From Clostridium sp. UBA1056 (GTDB taxonomy: Bacteria; Bacillota; Clostridia; Clostridiales; Clostridiaceae): a stretch of DNA of 14,768 nucleotides. Positions 1 to 6,255 of this stretch are shown one piece after another. The stretch covers positions 115,125 to 129,892 of the forward strand of contig DCDL01000058.1 in NCBI GenBank assembly GCA_002316385.1, written 5' to 3'. Below the pieces are notes generated by a model. The model was not told where the DNA came from, ran no database searches, and worked only from the letters and a program-made list of their open reading frames with translations. The position numbers were made by a program, and so were the translations under genes. The first letter of the stretch is position 1. Every line of letters starts with the position of its first letter.

Positions 1-108
1 GCACTATCTAAGGGTTCTGTTGCTTATGTAATAAAAAAGTCCACTTCGTGGATTATGATTAAGTTATCCACAAATTTGAAATTTTATAATTTCCTATAGA
101 ATAAAAAA

Positions 109-145
109 AACCGACTAAATATATTTAAAATACATTTAGCCGGTT
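109..145 (-). terminator. Strong intrinsic terminator, minus strand
   Basis: Arms 109-120 and 134-145 pair over 12 positions, with one A-C mismatch on the plus strand that becomes a G-U pair in minus-strand RNA. On that strand the stem is followed directly by eight U residues (complement of the A run 103-110). It overlaps the last codons and stop of the decayed minus-strand ORF that ends at 136, which suggests it once served that gene. Confidence 0.75.
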
Positions 146-276
146 GCACCACTAACTCCATACGCACCAGGTACCCAAATAAAGTACGTATCTCATCGCT
201 CTAAAGAAAATCTTTATTATATAATATCAATTAGTAGATTATCATTTTTCTTGTATAATTTCAACAGTTTTTTCAT
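136..276 (-). pseudogene. Decayed short ORF, unknown product
   Basis: Read from an ATG at 276 the frame begins MKKLLKLYKK and is interrupted by three in-frame stops before resuming as DTYFIWVPGAYGVSGATG and a TAA at 136-138. The terminal segment is clearly richer in G+C than its surroundings, and the stop is embedded in a good terminator, both signs of a real former gene end. There is no ribosome binding site before the ATG, so the true start may lie elsewhere. It occupies roughly the position where a divergent pre-peptide gene would be expected next to the relic regulator at 554, but its C-terminus does not resemble the two intact peptides beyond a shared PG. Function is unknown. It could equally be the tail of an unrelated gene. 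Confidence 0.3.
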
Positions 277-284
277 AAAATATA

Positions 285-315
285 AATATAAATTTAATAT
301 TATTAAATTTATATT
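285..315. repeat. Perfect A+T palindrome, 15-bp arms
   Basis: Arms 285-299 and 301-315 are exact reverse complements around a single central T. The sequence is pure A/T, so a function is uncertain. It could be a weak terminator or only a cruciform-prone sequence. Confidence 0.6.
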
Positions 316-412
316 CAGAAATCATTTTCATTATGCAAAAAAGATATAATAAATCAAAATTTGCCCTTAAGTTTTAATTATTAATAAGGTGGATTTATTT
401 CTTATAAATATA

Positions 413-462
413 TTGTAAATTGATATTCAAATTATAAATATTATAATTTACAATTTGAATAT
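413..462. repeat. Two interlocked inverted repeats
   Basis: TTGTAAATT at 413-421 pairs with AATTTACAA at 445-453, and ATATTCAAATT at 423-433 pairs with AATTTGAATAT at 452-462. The order is a-b-a'-b', so both stems cannot form as one simple hairpin; this is pseudoknot topology or alternative structures. It lies just before the surviving operator of the relic regulator. Confidence 0.6.
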
Positions 463-471
463 ACCATTTTA

Positions 472-488
472 TTACATATATGTAAAGC
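472..488. promoter_or_regulatory. Surviving operator of the relic regulator cassette
   Basis: TTACATATATGTAA at 472-485 is a perfect palindrome followed by AGC, matching the operators of the intact cassettes at 2997 and 4849, which are also followed by AAGC or AGC. The downstream -35 and -10 boxes seen in the intact copies are degraded here. The palindrome has outlived the promoter and the gene. Confidence 0.55.
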
Positions 489-553
489 ATTATTCGAAAT
501 AATATGATTTTAATAAGTATATAAATTAAATATTACTAATAAAAGCAATAAGA

Positions 554-912
554 TTGAAACTTTATCGCAGGGCAGAAAATACGTAAAACTAGAAAAGAAT
601 TGAGAATTAATCAAAAATAATTACTGGAAAGAAAATAACTCCTGAACTTATTAGCATAATTGAAAATGATAAATATACTCTTACATCTGCAGTTGCACAG
701 ATAATTACAGATAATATAAATAGAATATGTAAAGAAAAGAATATAGAAGAAATAAACTCTTTTTAAAATCGAATTATTGAAATGATATCATTAGATATTA
801 TAAACCTGACATAACTGCAATATTTAAGCTTATGACTTTTTATAATAATATTGATGATAATGAAAGTTTAAATAGTTTACTAGAATTTATATTAGACTCT
901 AAAAAATATTAA
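554..912 (+). pseudogene. Relic of an RRNPP-type HTH-TPR regulator, internally deleted
   Basis: The sequence is collinear with the three intact regulators downstream. The first part matches their HTH region (fragments QKIRK, then ELISIIENDK and AVAQIITDNINRICKEKNI). It then jumps directly to their C-terminal segment (EEINSF, IIEMISLDII, down to LDSKKY and a stop). About 950 bp of the TPR-coding middle is missing compared with the gene at 1275. The ATG has become TTG, two bases are lost near the start, and further frameshifts or stops follow (TAA after NQK, an extra T after EEINSF). The junction lies at about 733-746, in a word present at both ends of the missing segment in the intact genes. 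This gene cannot make a functional regulator, although the HTH part could once have been translated as a short DNA-binding fragment. Confidence 0.9.
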
Positions 913-970
913 ATATATAGTGAAAAACTTAAAATAAATATTTAGATATACTTAATATGAATATTAATTA

Positions 971-1004
971 AAAGTCCTATTGGCGATATACCAATAGGAC
1001 CTTT
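971..1004 (+). terminator. Terminator of the relic regulator
   Basis: Inverted repeat AAAGTCCTATTGG / CCAATAGGAC-CTTT with one bulged C. The same hairpin, with drift, follows the regulators at 1275 and 3093, so it belongs to the duplicated cassette. Confidence 0.7.
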
Positions 1005-1177
1005 AGTTCCGTAAATTATATAATATAATTTGTTAAATTTAAAAGGCTTTATCCGAAGTTCACAGGCATAGTTCTAACATAAGGTATTTTATGCATTATA
1101 CTCTTAGTTCATTGTCTATATAAACGCTTAATATATCTATCTTATCATCACATCCATATATGAAAATATAACATATT
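1005..1177. other. Empty peptide slot ahead of the first intact regulator
   Basis: In the two complete cassettes the interval from terminator to next regulator start is 443 and 470 bases and holds a minus-strand pre-peptide gene. Here the corresponding interval is about 270 bases. Its left edge still resembles the other copies (the TAGTTYC...AATTATATA...ATAATTTRTTAA stretch), then similarity stops until the promoter. The deficit, roughly 175-200 bases, is close to the length of one peptide gene (165 or 192 bases). No peptide with an MKKTIISLSL leader is found. A 15-codon minus-strand frame near 1050-1097 has no ribosome binding site and is not called. Confidence 0.55.
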
Positions 1178-1229
1178 TTTACATTACGGTAAAGCTTTTA
1201 TTTTACATTTTTACATATGATGATATAAT
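1178..1229 (+). promoter_or_regulatory. Promoter and degenerate operator of the first intact regulator
   Basis: Predicted -35 TTTACA at 1202-1207 and -10 TATAAT at 1224-1229, 16 bases apart. Upstream, at 1178-1193, the operator keeps its outer arms (TTTAC / GTAAA) but has lost the central dyad seen in the other copies. The Shine-Dalgarno AGGGGAG is at 1261-1267, seven bases before the ATG. Confidence 0.7.
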
Positions 1230-1274
1230 GTTAGTAAATATTACAAATTAAAGATTACCAAGGGGAGTAATAAG

Positions 1275-2609
1275 ATGGAAATTTTATCATCGGGGCAGAA
1301 AATAAGGAAAATTAGAAAAGAACTAAAGATTAATCAAAAAGAAATTACTGGAGGAGAAATAACCCGTGAACTTATTAGCATAATTGAAAATGATAAATCT
1401 ACTCTTACACCTGCAGTTGCACAGATAGTTACTGATAACATAAATAGAATATGTAAGGAAAAAAATATAGATTTCAGTTTAAATACTGAATACTTGTTAG
1501 AGGATATTGACTCTCAAATAAATAAAATTGCAAGTAAATATATAGATTTTTTATCTATAAATGAAGATGATATTTCAAAAGACTTTTCTAAAACTATTGA
1601 AAAAATAGAATCATTTTTAATAAAGTACGATGTTCGTGAAAAAAAGATGATTATATATGAAAAGCTAGGAGATATATTTAGAAGGCAAAAGAAATATAAC
1701 GAAAGTTATATATATTATGTAAAAGCCTTTGAAAATCATAATGGATTATTTAATGGTATTAGATTATCTAGTATACTTCAAAAGTTAGGATGTATATGTA
1801 TATATCTACGAAAAGACAAAGAGGCCCTAGATTTTAACAATCTAGCTCTTATGTATAATTATAATATACCTGAAGACTTAAGATTTAAAGTGCTTCACAA
1901 CAACGCATTAGCCTATATGAATCTTAAAGAATATGATAGGGCTTTACTTGAAATTAAACATATTGAGAATACTTTTAAAAATCTAACAAAACAATATACT
2001 TTTTCATCTAATGTCTTAAAAGTAAACTGCCTTAGATATAAAAAGTTTTATAATGATGCGTTTAAACTAAGTGAGTATATGTTAAGCACTTTGGATAATA
2101 ATGATACAGAAAATATTATCTTAATTACTGTAAATATCCTTGATATTTATACAGCAATTAAAGATATAAAAAATGTAAGGATATATATAGATAAACTAAT
2201 TTATCTCCTAAATAATTATGATAAAGTTAAAGAAAGTTGCTATGCCTCTACTGCTTATAATCAACTAGGTATTTCTACTAACTTAATTAATAACGTAGAA
2301 CTTTCTATTGAATATTATAAAAAATCTATAGAGGCCGCTAGATGCCAAAGAAATGAAAGAGTACTATTAGATTCATTAGATGAACTTCTAGATATACTTA
2401 TAAAAGAGAAAAATATAGAAGAAATAAACTCTTTTAAAAACCAAATTATTGAAATGATATTATTAGATATAATTGAACCTGATATAACTCCAATATTTAA
2501 GCTTATGACCTTTTATAATAATATTGGTGATAACGAAAGTTTAAATAGTTTATTGCAGGCTATATTAGATTCTAAAAACGATTTAGATATACTTAATATG
2601 AAATATTAA
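1275..2609 (+). CDS. RRNPP-type peptide-responsive regulator, copy 1 (HTH-TPR)
   Basis: Predicted cytoplasmic transcription factor of 444 residues. Residues about 7-66 form an XRE-type helix-turn-helix (QKIRKIRKELKINQKEI, then RELISIIENDKS). The remainder is alpha-helical with TPR-like repeats, clearest near 125-155 (LGDIFRRQKKYNESYIYYVKAF), 160-190, 198-232 (NNALAYMNLKEYDRALLEI), 240-270 and 327-356 (YNQLGISTNLINNVELSIEYY). This architecture is that of RRNPP regulators, which bind a re-imported signal peptide in the TPR groove and change DNA binding. AGGGGAG seven bases before the ATG supports the start. It is the first of three tandem paralogues. The C-terminus is eight residues longer than in the others because a short deletion removed the shared stop. 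No peptide gene lies in its divergent slot; the nearest is the convergent one at 2778-2942. Targets are unknown. Confidence 0.85.
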   Translation: MEILSSGQKIRKIRKELKINQKEITGGEITRELISIIENDKSTLTPAVAQIVTDNINRICKEKNIDFSLNTEYLLEDIDSQINKIASKYIDFLSINEDDISKDFSKTIEKIESFLIKYDVREKKMIIYEKLGDIFRRQKKYNESYIYYVKAFENHNGLFNGIRLSSILQKLGCICIYLRKDKEALDFNNLALMYNYNIPEDLRFKVLHNNALAYMNLKEYDRALLEIKHIENTFKNLTKQYTFSSNVLKVNCLRYKKFYNDAFKLSEYMLSTLDNNDTENIILITVNILDIYTAIKDIKNVRIYIDKLIYLLNNYDKVKESCYASTAYNQLGISTNLINNVELSIEYYKKSIEAARCQRNERVLLDSLDELLDILIKEKNIEEINSFKNQIIEMILLDIIEPDITPIFKLMTFYNNIGDNESLNSLLQAILDSKNDLDILNMKY

Positions 2610-2649
2610 CTAAAAGTACTATTGGCTGTATTGCTAATAGTACTTTTAG
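2610..2649. terminator. Bidirectional terminator between regulator 1 and peptide 1
   Basis: CTAAAAGTACTATTGGC at 2610-2626 pairs with GCTAATAGTACTTTTAG at 2633-2649 with a six-base loop and one G-U pair. It begins right after the regulator stop and lies about 130 bases beyond the stop of the convergent peptide gene, so it can serve both transcripts. Confidence 0.85.
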
Positions 2650-2777
2650 TTTCACAAATTATATAGGACTATAATTTATTAAGCGCATACTATTTTGTTG
2701 TATTAAAAAGTAACTAATTTAATTCACAAATTTAGGTTATCATTACATTTATACTTGTAAATATTTTTTTTTACTTT

Positions 2778-2942
2778 TTATTTAGGCTCACATTCACCTG
2801 GACCTCTTAGTGGTTCTATAACTATTATACTAGTATTATTCTTATGATCATCTTTGATGCCAGTGTTTATACCTAGATTATGTGCACCTAGGCCCAATGC
2901 CATGCATATAACTAATGATAAAGATATTATTGTTTTTTTCAT
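2778..2942 (-). CDS. Predicted secreted signal pre-peptide 1 (54 aa)
   Basis: The 54-residue product has a Lys-Lys N-terminus followed by a hydrophobic stretch (MKKTIISLSLVICMALGLGA), consistent with a Sec signal peptide, then a polar linker (KDDHKNN) and a compact C-terminus, EPLRGPGECEPK. GGAGGA lies eight bases before the ATG. The neighbouring peptide at 4604 shares the first ten residues and the C-terminal pattern RG-PGE-x-EPK, so this frame is conserved and real despite its length. By analogy with Phr, NprX, PapR and SHP peptides, the product is probably exported, trimmed to a short C-terminal peptide and sensed by a neighbouring TPR regulator. It is divergent from the regulator at 3093, sharing its operator region, and convergent with the one at 1275. 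Which of the two it controls is not shown by the sequence. The single Cys near the C-terminus is absent in the second peptide. Confidence 0.82.
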   Translation of the reverse strand: MKKTIISLSLVICMALGLGAHNLGINTGIKDDHKNNTSIIVIEPLRGPGECEPK

Positions 2943-2978
2943 TTTGTATCTCCTCCATACATAATAATATAAATATAA

Positions 2979-3048
2979 TGTAAATATAGCATATTATTAC
3001 ATACATGTAAAGCTTTTATTTTACATTTTTTATTTTCAGTGATATAAT
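2979..3048. promoter_or_regulatory. Divergent promoter and operator, peptide 1 / regulator 2
   Basis: Plus strand (regulator): -35 TTTACA 3020-3025 and -10 TATAAT 3043-3048, spacer 17. Minus strand (peptide): -35 TTTACA (complement of 3006-3011) and -10 TATATT (complement of 2983-2988), spacer 17. The palindrome TTACAT-AC-ATGTAA at 2997-3010 overlaps the peptide -35 and ends ten bases before the regulator -35. A second imperfect dyad, TGTAA...TTACA at 2979-3001, covers the peptide -10. A protein bound to the palindrome would contact both promoters, so autoregulation together with control of the peptide gene is likely. Confidence 0.75.
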
Positions 3049-3092
3049 CTTAATAAATACATAAATCAAATATTACCAAAGGGAGTAATAAG

Positions 3093-4403
3093 ATGGAAAT
3101 TATATCACCAGGGCAAAAAATAAGAAAAATTAGAAAAGAATTAAAGATTAATCAAAAAGAAATTACTGGAGGAGAAATAGCTCGTGAACTTATTAGCATG
3201 ATTGAAAATGATAAGTCTACTCTCACACCTGCAGTTGCACATATAATTACAGACAATATAAATAGAATATGCAAAGAAAAAAATATAGATTTCAGTGTAG
3301 ATACTGAATATTTACTAGAGGATATAGACTCTCAAACAGATAAAATTGCAAATAAATATATAAATTTTTTATCTATTAATGAAGATAATATTTCAAAAGA
3401 CTTTTCTAAGGATATTGAAGAAATAGAATTATTTTTAATAAAGTATGATGTTCCTAAAAAAAAGATGATTATATATGAAAAGATAGGAGATATATTTAAA
3501 AAACAAAGAGAATATAATAAAAGCTACATATGTTATATAAAAGCATTTGAAAATCATAATGGATTATTTAATGATAGTAGATTATTTAGTATACTTCAAA
3601 AATTAGGATGTATATGTATATATCTAGGGAAAGACAAAGAGGCTCTAGATTTTAATAATCTAGCTCTTATTTATAATAATGCTATAACAGAAGATTTAAG
3701 ATTTAACGTACTTTTCAACAATACATTAGCCTATATGCATCTTGAAGAATATGATAAGGCTTTACTTGAAATTGAACATGTTGAGAATACTTTTAAAACA
3801 CTTATTAAAGAAGATATATTTGAAATCAATGTATTAAAAGCACATTGTCTTAGATATAAAAAGTTTTATAATGATGCATTAAAAACAAATGAATTTATGT
3901 TAAGTACCTTGGATAATAATGATACAGAAAATATTATCTTGGTTACTGCAAATATACTTGATATTTATACAGTATTAAAAGATATAAAGAATATAAAAAT
4001 TTATATAGATAAAGTAGTTTATCTGATGAATAATTATGCTGAAGTAAAAGAAAGCTATTATTCTCCTAATACTTATAATCAACTAGGATTTTCTGCTAAC
4101 TTAATTAATGAAATGGAACTTTCCATTGACTATTATAAAAAATCCATAGAGGCTGCTAGATACAAAAGAAATAAAAGATCACTATTAATGTCATTAGATC
4201 AACTTCTAGATATACTTATAAAAGAGAAAAATATAGAAGAAATAAACTCTTTTAAAAATCAAATTATTGAAATGATATCATTAGATATCGTTAAACCTGG
4301 CATACCTCCAATATTTAAGCTTATGGTTTTTTATAATGATGTTGGTGATAATGAAAGTTTAAATAGCTTATTACAGTTTATATTAGATTCTAAAAAAGAT
4401 TAA
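3093..4403 (+). CDS. RRNPP-type peptide-responsive regulator, copy 2 (HTH-TPR)
   Basis: 436-residue paralogue of the regulators at 1275 and 4945, with an XRE-type HTH at about 7-66 and TPR-like helices through the rest (for example LGCICIYLGKDKEALDF and NNTLAYMHLEEYDKALLEI). Among its first 70 residues I count 7 differences from copy 3 and 8 from copy 1, so all three probably recognise the same operator. Differences are more frequent in the TPR part, where RRNPP proteins bind peptide. The start is supported by AAAGGGAG seven bases upstream. The gene is divergent from the pre-peptide gene at 2778-2942, their starts about 150 bases apart, and the shared palindrome makes that peptide its most likely partner; the convergent peptide at 4604-4795 is the alternative. 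The stop is followed by the cassette's own terminator. There is no membrane segment or signal peptide. Regulated genes cannot be inferred. Confidence 0.86.
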   Translation: MEIISPGQKIRKIRKELKINQKEITGGEIARELISMIENDKSTLTPAVAHIITDNINRICKEKNIDFSVDTEYLLEDIDSQTDKIANKYINFLSINEDNISKDFSKDIEEIELFLIKYDVPKKKMIIYEKIGDIFKKQREYNKSYICYIKAFENHNGLFNDSRLFSILQKLGCICIYLGKDKEALDFNNLALIYNNAITEDLRFNVLFNNTLAYMHLEEYDKALLEIEHVENTFKTLIKEDIFEINVLKAHCLRYKKFYNDALKTNEFMLSTLDNNDTENIILVTANILDIYTVLKDIKNIKIYIDKVVYLMNNYAEVKESYYSPNTYNQLGFSANLINEMELSIDYYKKSIEAARYKRNKRSLLMSLDQLLDILIKEKNIEEINSFKNQIIEMISLDIVKPGIPPIFKLMVFYNDVGDNESLNSLLQFILDSKKD

Positions 4404-4434
4404 ATATTTAGATAAACTTAATATGGAATATTAA

Positions 4435-4474
4435 CTAAAAGTCCTATCGGATATATTTCCAATAGGACTTTTAG
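4435..4474. terminator. Bidirectional terminator between regulator 2 and peptide 2
   Basis: CTAAAAGTCCTATCGG at 4435-4450 pairs with CCAATAGGACTTTTAG at 4459-4474. The one non-Watson-Crick position is C-A in plus-strand RNA and G-U in minus-strand RNA, so the hairpin is slightly better for the peptide transcript. It is homologous to 2610-2649 and 971-1004. Confidence 0.85.
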
Positions 4475-4603
4475 TTTCATAATATATAGGATTATAATTT
4501 ATTAAGCAGCATACTATTTTATGTTGTATTAAAAAGTAACTAATTTAATTAATAAGTTTATGTTATCATTACTCTTATGCCTGTAAATATAATTTCTTAC
4601 TTT

Positions 4604-4795
4604 TTATTTAGGCTCAGTTTCTCCAGGATATCCCCTCATTCCTAAAATTGATAGAACATCATTTTTAAGTGATAAGATTATACTAATATCACTCTTGTGA
4701 TTATCTTTCATATCATTGATTATACCTAGATTATATATGCCTAAATTCAGAACCATGCATGTAGCTAATGATAAAGATATTATTGTTTTTTTCAT
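4604..4795 (-). CDS. Predicted secreted signal pre-peptide 2 (63 aa)
   Basis: 63-residue homologue of the peptide at 2778-2942. It begins with the identical MKKTIISLSL, continues with a hydrophobic core (ATCMVLNLGIYNLGI), has a similar polar stretch (MKDNHKSD), and ends in GMRGYPGETEPK. It is nine residues longer than peptide 1, the extra residues lying just before the C-terminal motif. A GGAGGA box is eight bases upstream of the ATG. The conserved ends and variable middle are what is expected of an exported pre-pro-peptide whose C-terminus is the signal. Relative to peptide 1, the putative mature part differs by Tyr inserted before PGE and Thr in place of Cys, differences that could give signal specificity. 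The gene is divergent from the regulator at 4945 and convergent with the one at 3093. It could instead be a small membrane-anchored peptide, but the paired context makes a signal more likely. Confidence 0.82.
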   Translation of the reverse strand: MKKTIISLSLATCMVLNLGIYNLGIINDMKDNHKSDISIILSLKNDVLSILGMRGYPGETEPK

Positions 4796-4831
4796 TTTAT
4801 ATCTCCTCCGTATATAATAATATAAATATAG

Positions 4832-4901
4832 TGTAAATATAGCATATTTTTACATGCATGTAAAGCTTTTGTTTTACAGTTTTTATTTTCAATGGTATAA
4901 T
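4832..4901. promoter_or_regulatory. Divergent promoter and operator, peptide 2 / regulator 3
   Basis: Plus strand: -35 TTTACA 4873-4878 and -10 TATAAT 4896-4901, spacer 17. Minus strand: -35 TTTACA (complement of 4859-4864) and -10 TATATT (complement of 4836-4841), spacer 17. The operator TTTACATGCATGTAAA at 4849-4864 is a perfect 16-base palindrome that contains the peptide -35. The dyad TGTAAATAT...ACA at 4832-4854 covers the peptide -10. The layout is the same as at 2979-3048. Confidence 0.78.
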
Positions 4902-4944
4902 CTTAATAAATATAAAATCAAATATTACCAAGGAGAGTAATAGG

Positions 4945-6255
4945 ATGGAAATTTTATCATCAGGTCAAAAAATACGAAAAATTAGAAAAGAATTAAAGAT
5001 TAATCAAAAAGAAATTACTGCAGGGAAAATAGCCCGTGAACTTATTAGCATGATTGAAAATGATAAATCCACTCTTACACCAGCAGTTGCACAGATAATT
5101 ACAGATAACATAAATAGAATATGCAAAGAAAAAAATATAGATTTCAGTTTAAGTGCTGAATATTTACTAGAAGATGTAGATGTTCAAACAGATAAAATTG
5201 CAAGTAAATATATAGATTTTTTATCTATTAATGAAGATAATATTTCAAAAGACTTTTCCAAGGATATTGAAGAAATAGAATTATTTTTAATAAAGTATGA
5301 TGTTCCTAAAAAAAAGATGATTATATATGAAAAGATAGGTGATATATTTAAAAAGCAGAGGAAATACAATAAAAGTTATATATATTATATAAAAGCATTT
5401 GAAAATCATAATGGATTATTTAATGATATTAGATTATTTAGTATACTTCAAAAGTTAGGTGGTATATGTATATATCTAGGCAAAGACAAAGAGGCTCTAG
5501 ATTTTAATAATTTAGCTCTTATGTATAATACTTCTATAACAGAAGAATTAAGATATAATGTACTTCACAACAACACATTAGCCTATATGCATCTCGAAGA
5601 ATATAATAAAGCTTTACTTGAAATTGAATATATTGAGAATACTTTTAAAACACTTACTAAAGAAGATATATTTGAAATTAATGTATTAAAATCAAATTGT
5701 TTTAGGTATAAAAAGTTTTATAGTGATGCATTAAAAACAAATGAATTAATGTTAAGTACCTTGGATAATGATGATACAGAAAATATTATATTAATTACTG
5801 CTAATATCCTTGATATTTATACAGTATTAAAAGATATAAAAAATGTAAGAATATATATAGATAAAGTAATTTATCTGATGAATAATTATGCTGAAGTTAA
5901 AGAAAGTTTCTACTCCCCTAATGCTTATAATCAACTAGGATCTTCTGCTAACTTAATTAATAACATAGAGCTTTCTATTGAGTATTATACAAAATCCATA
6001 GAGGCTGCTAGATACAAAAGAAATAATAAAGTACTATTAATATCATTAGGTGAACTTCTAGATATACTTATAAAAGAGAAAAATATAGAAGAAATAAACT
6101 CTCTTAAAAATCAAATTATTGAAATGATATCATTAGATATTATTAAATCTGGCATATCTCCAATATTTAAGCTTATGGTTTTTTACAATGACATTGGCGA
6201 TAATGAAAGTTTAAATAGCTTACTACAGTTTATATTAGATTCTAAAAAAGATTAA
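4945..6255 (+). CDS. RRNPP-type peptide-responsive regulator, copy 3 (HTH-TPR)
   Basis: 436-residue third intact paralogue. The HTH (residues about 7-66) carries TAGK where copies 1 and 2 have TGGE, otherwise nearly unchanged. The TPR-like region follows the same register (LGGICIYLGKDKEALDF, NNTLAYMHLEEYNKALLEI, YNQLGSSANLINNIELSIEYY). AGGAGAG lies seven bases before the ATG. The gene is divergent from the pre-peptide gene at 4604-4795, and the palindromic operator between them is the best preserved of the array. Unlike the other copies it is not followed by the cassette's 3' tail: similarity stops at the stop codon and unrelated sequence begins, so it marks the right end of the duplicated array. 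No third peptide gene follows. The closest relative in the window is copy 2. Role by family: peptide-gated transcription factor; targets unknown. Confidence 0.86.
   Translation: MEILSSGQKIRKIRKELKINQKEITAGKIARELISMIENDKSTLTPAVAQIITDNINRICKEKNIDFSLSAEYLLEDVDVQTDKIASKYIDFLSINEDNISKDFSKDIEEIELFLIKYDVPKKKMIIYEKIGDIFKKQRKYNKSYIYYIKAFENHNGLFNDIRLFSILQKLGGICIYLGKDKEALDFNNLALMYNTSITEELRYNVLHNNTLAYMHLEEYNKALLEIEYIENTFKTLTKEDIFEINVLKSNCFRYKKFYSDALKTNELMLSTLDNDDTENIILITANILDIYTVLKDIKNVRIYIDKVIYLMNNYAEVKESFYSPNAYNQLGSSANLINNIELSIEYYTKSIEAARYKRNNKVLLISLGELLDILIKEKNIEEINSLKNQIIEMISLDIIKSGISPIFKLMVFYNDIGDNESLNSLLQFILDSKKD

Larger units (their letters stand above)
1..553. other. Gene-poor left flank with relics and inverted repeats
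   Basis: No intact gene is visible. A plus-strand frame is open from the left edge to a TAG at 109-111 but has no recognisable product. A minus-strand decayed ORF with its own terminator lies at 109-276. The rest is extremely A+T rich and carries several inverted repeats (285-315, 413-462) and a surviving copy of the regulator operator at 472-485. By analogy with the intact cassettes further right, this interval should contain a divergent pre-peptide gene for the relic regulator at 554-912, but I find no MKK-type leader with a TCCTCC Shine-Dalgarno complement here. Confidence 0.6.

Noticed and set aside
13..23. GGTTCTGTTGC, similar to the terminal inverted repeat of IS6-family insertion sequences
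   Set aside because: Only about 11 bases match from memory, no transposase follows, and no opposing end (GCAACAGAACC) was found in the window.
1..111. Open plus-strand frame running in from the left edge to TAG
   Set aside because: Short, no recognisable motif, and the edge position means it could be chance; the product cannot be supported.
1050..1097. 15-codon minus-strand frame (MHKIPYVRTMPVNFG) in the empty peptide slot
   Set aside because: No ribosome binding site, no hydrophobic leader, and no similarity to the two intact peptides.
5184..5369. 61-codon minus-strand ORF inside regulator 3
   Set aside because: Antisense shadow of a clearly coding gene, without a leader motif or cognate Shine-Dalgarno.
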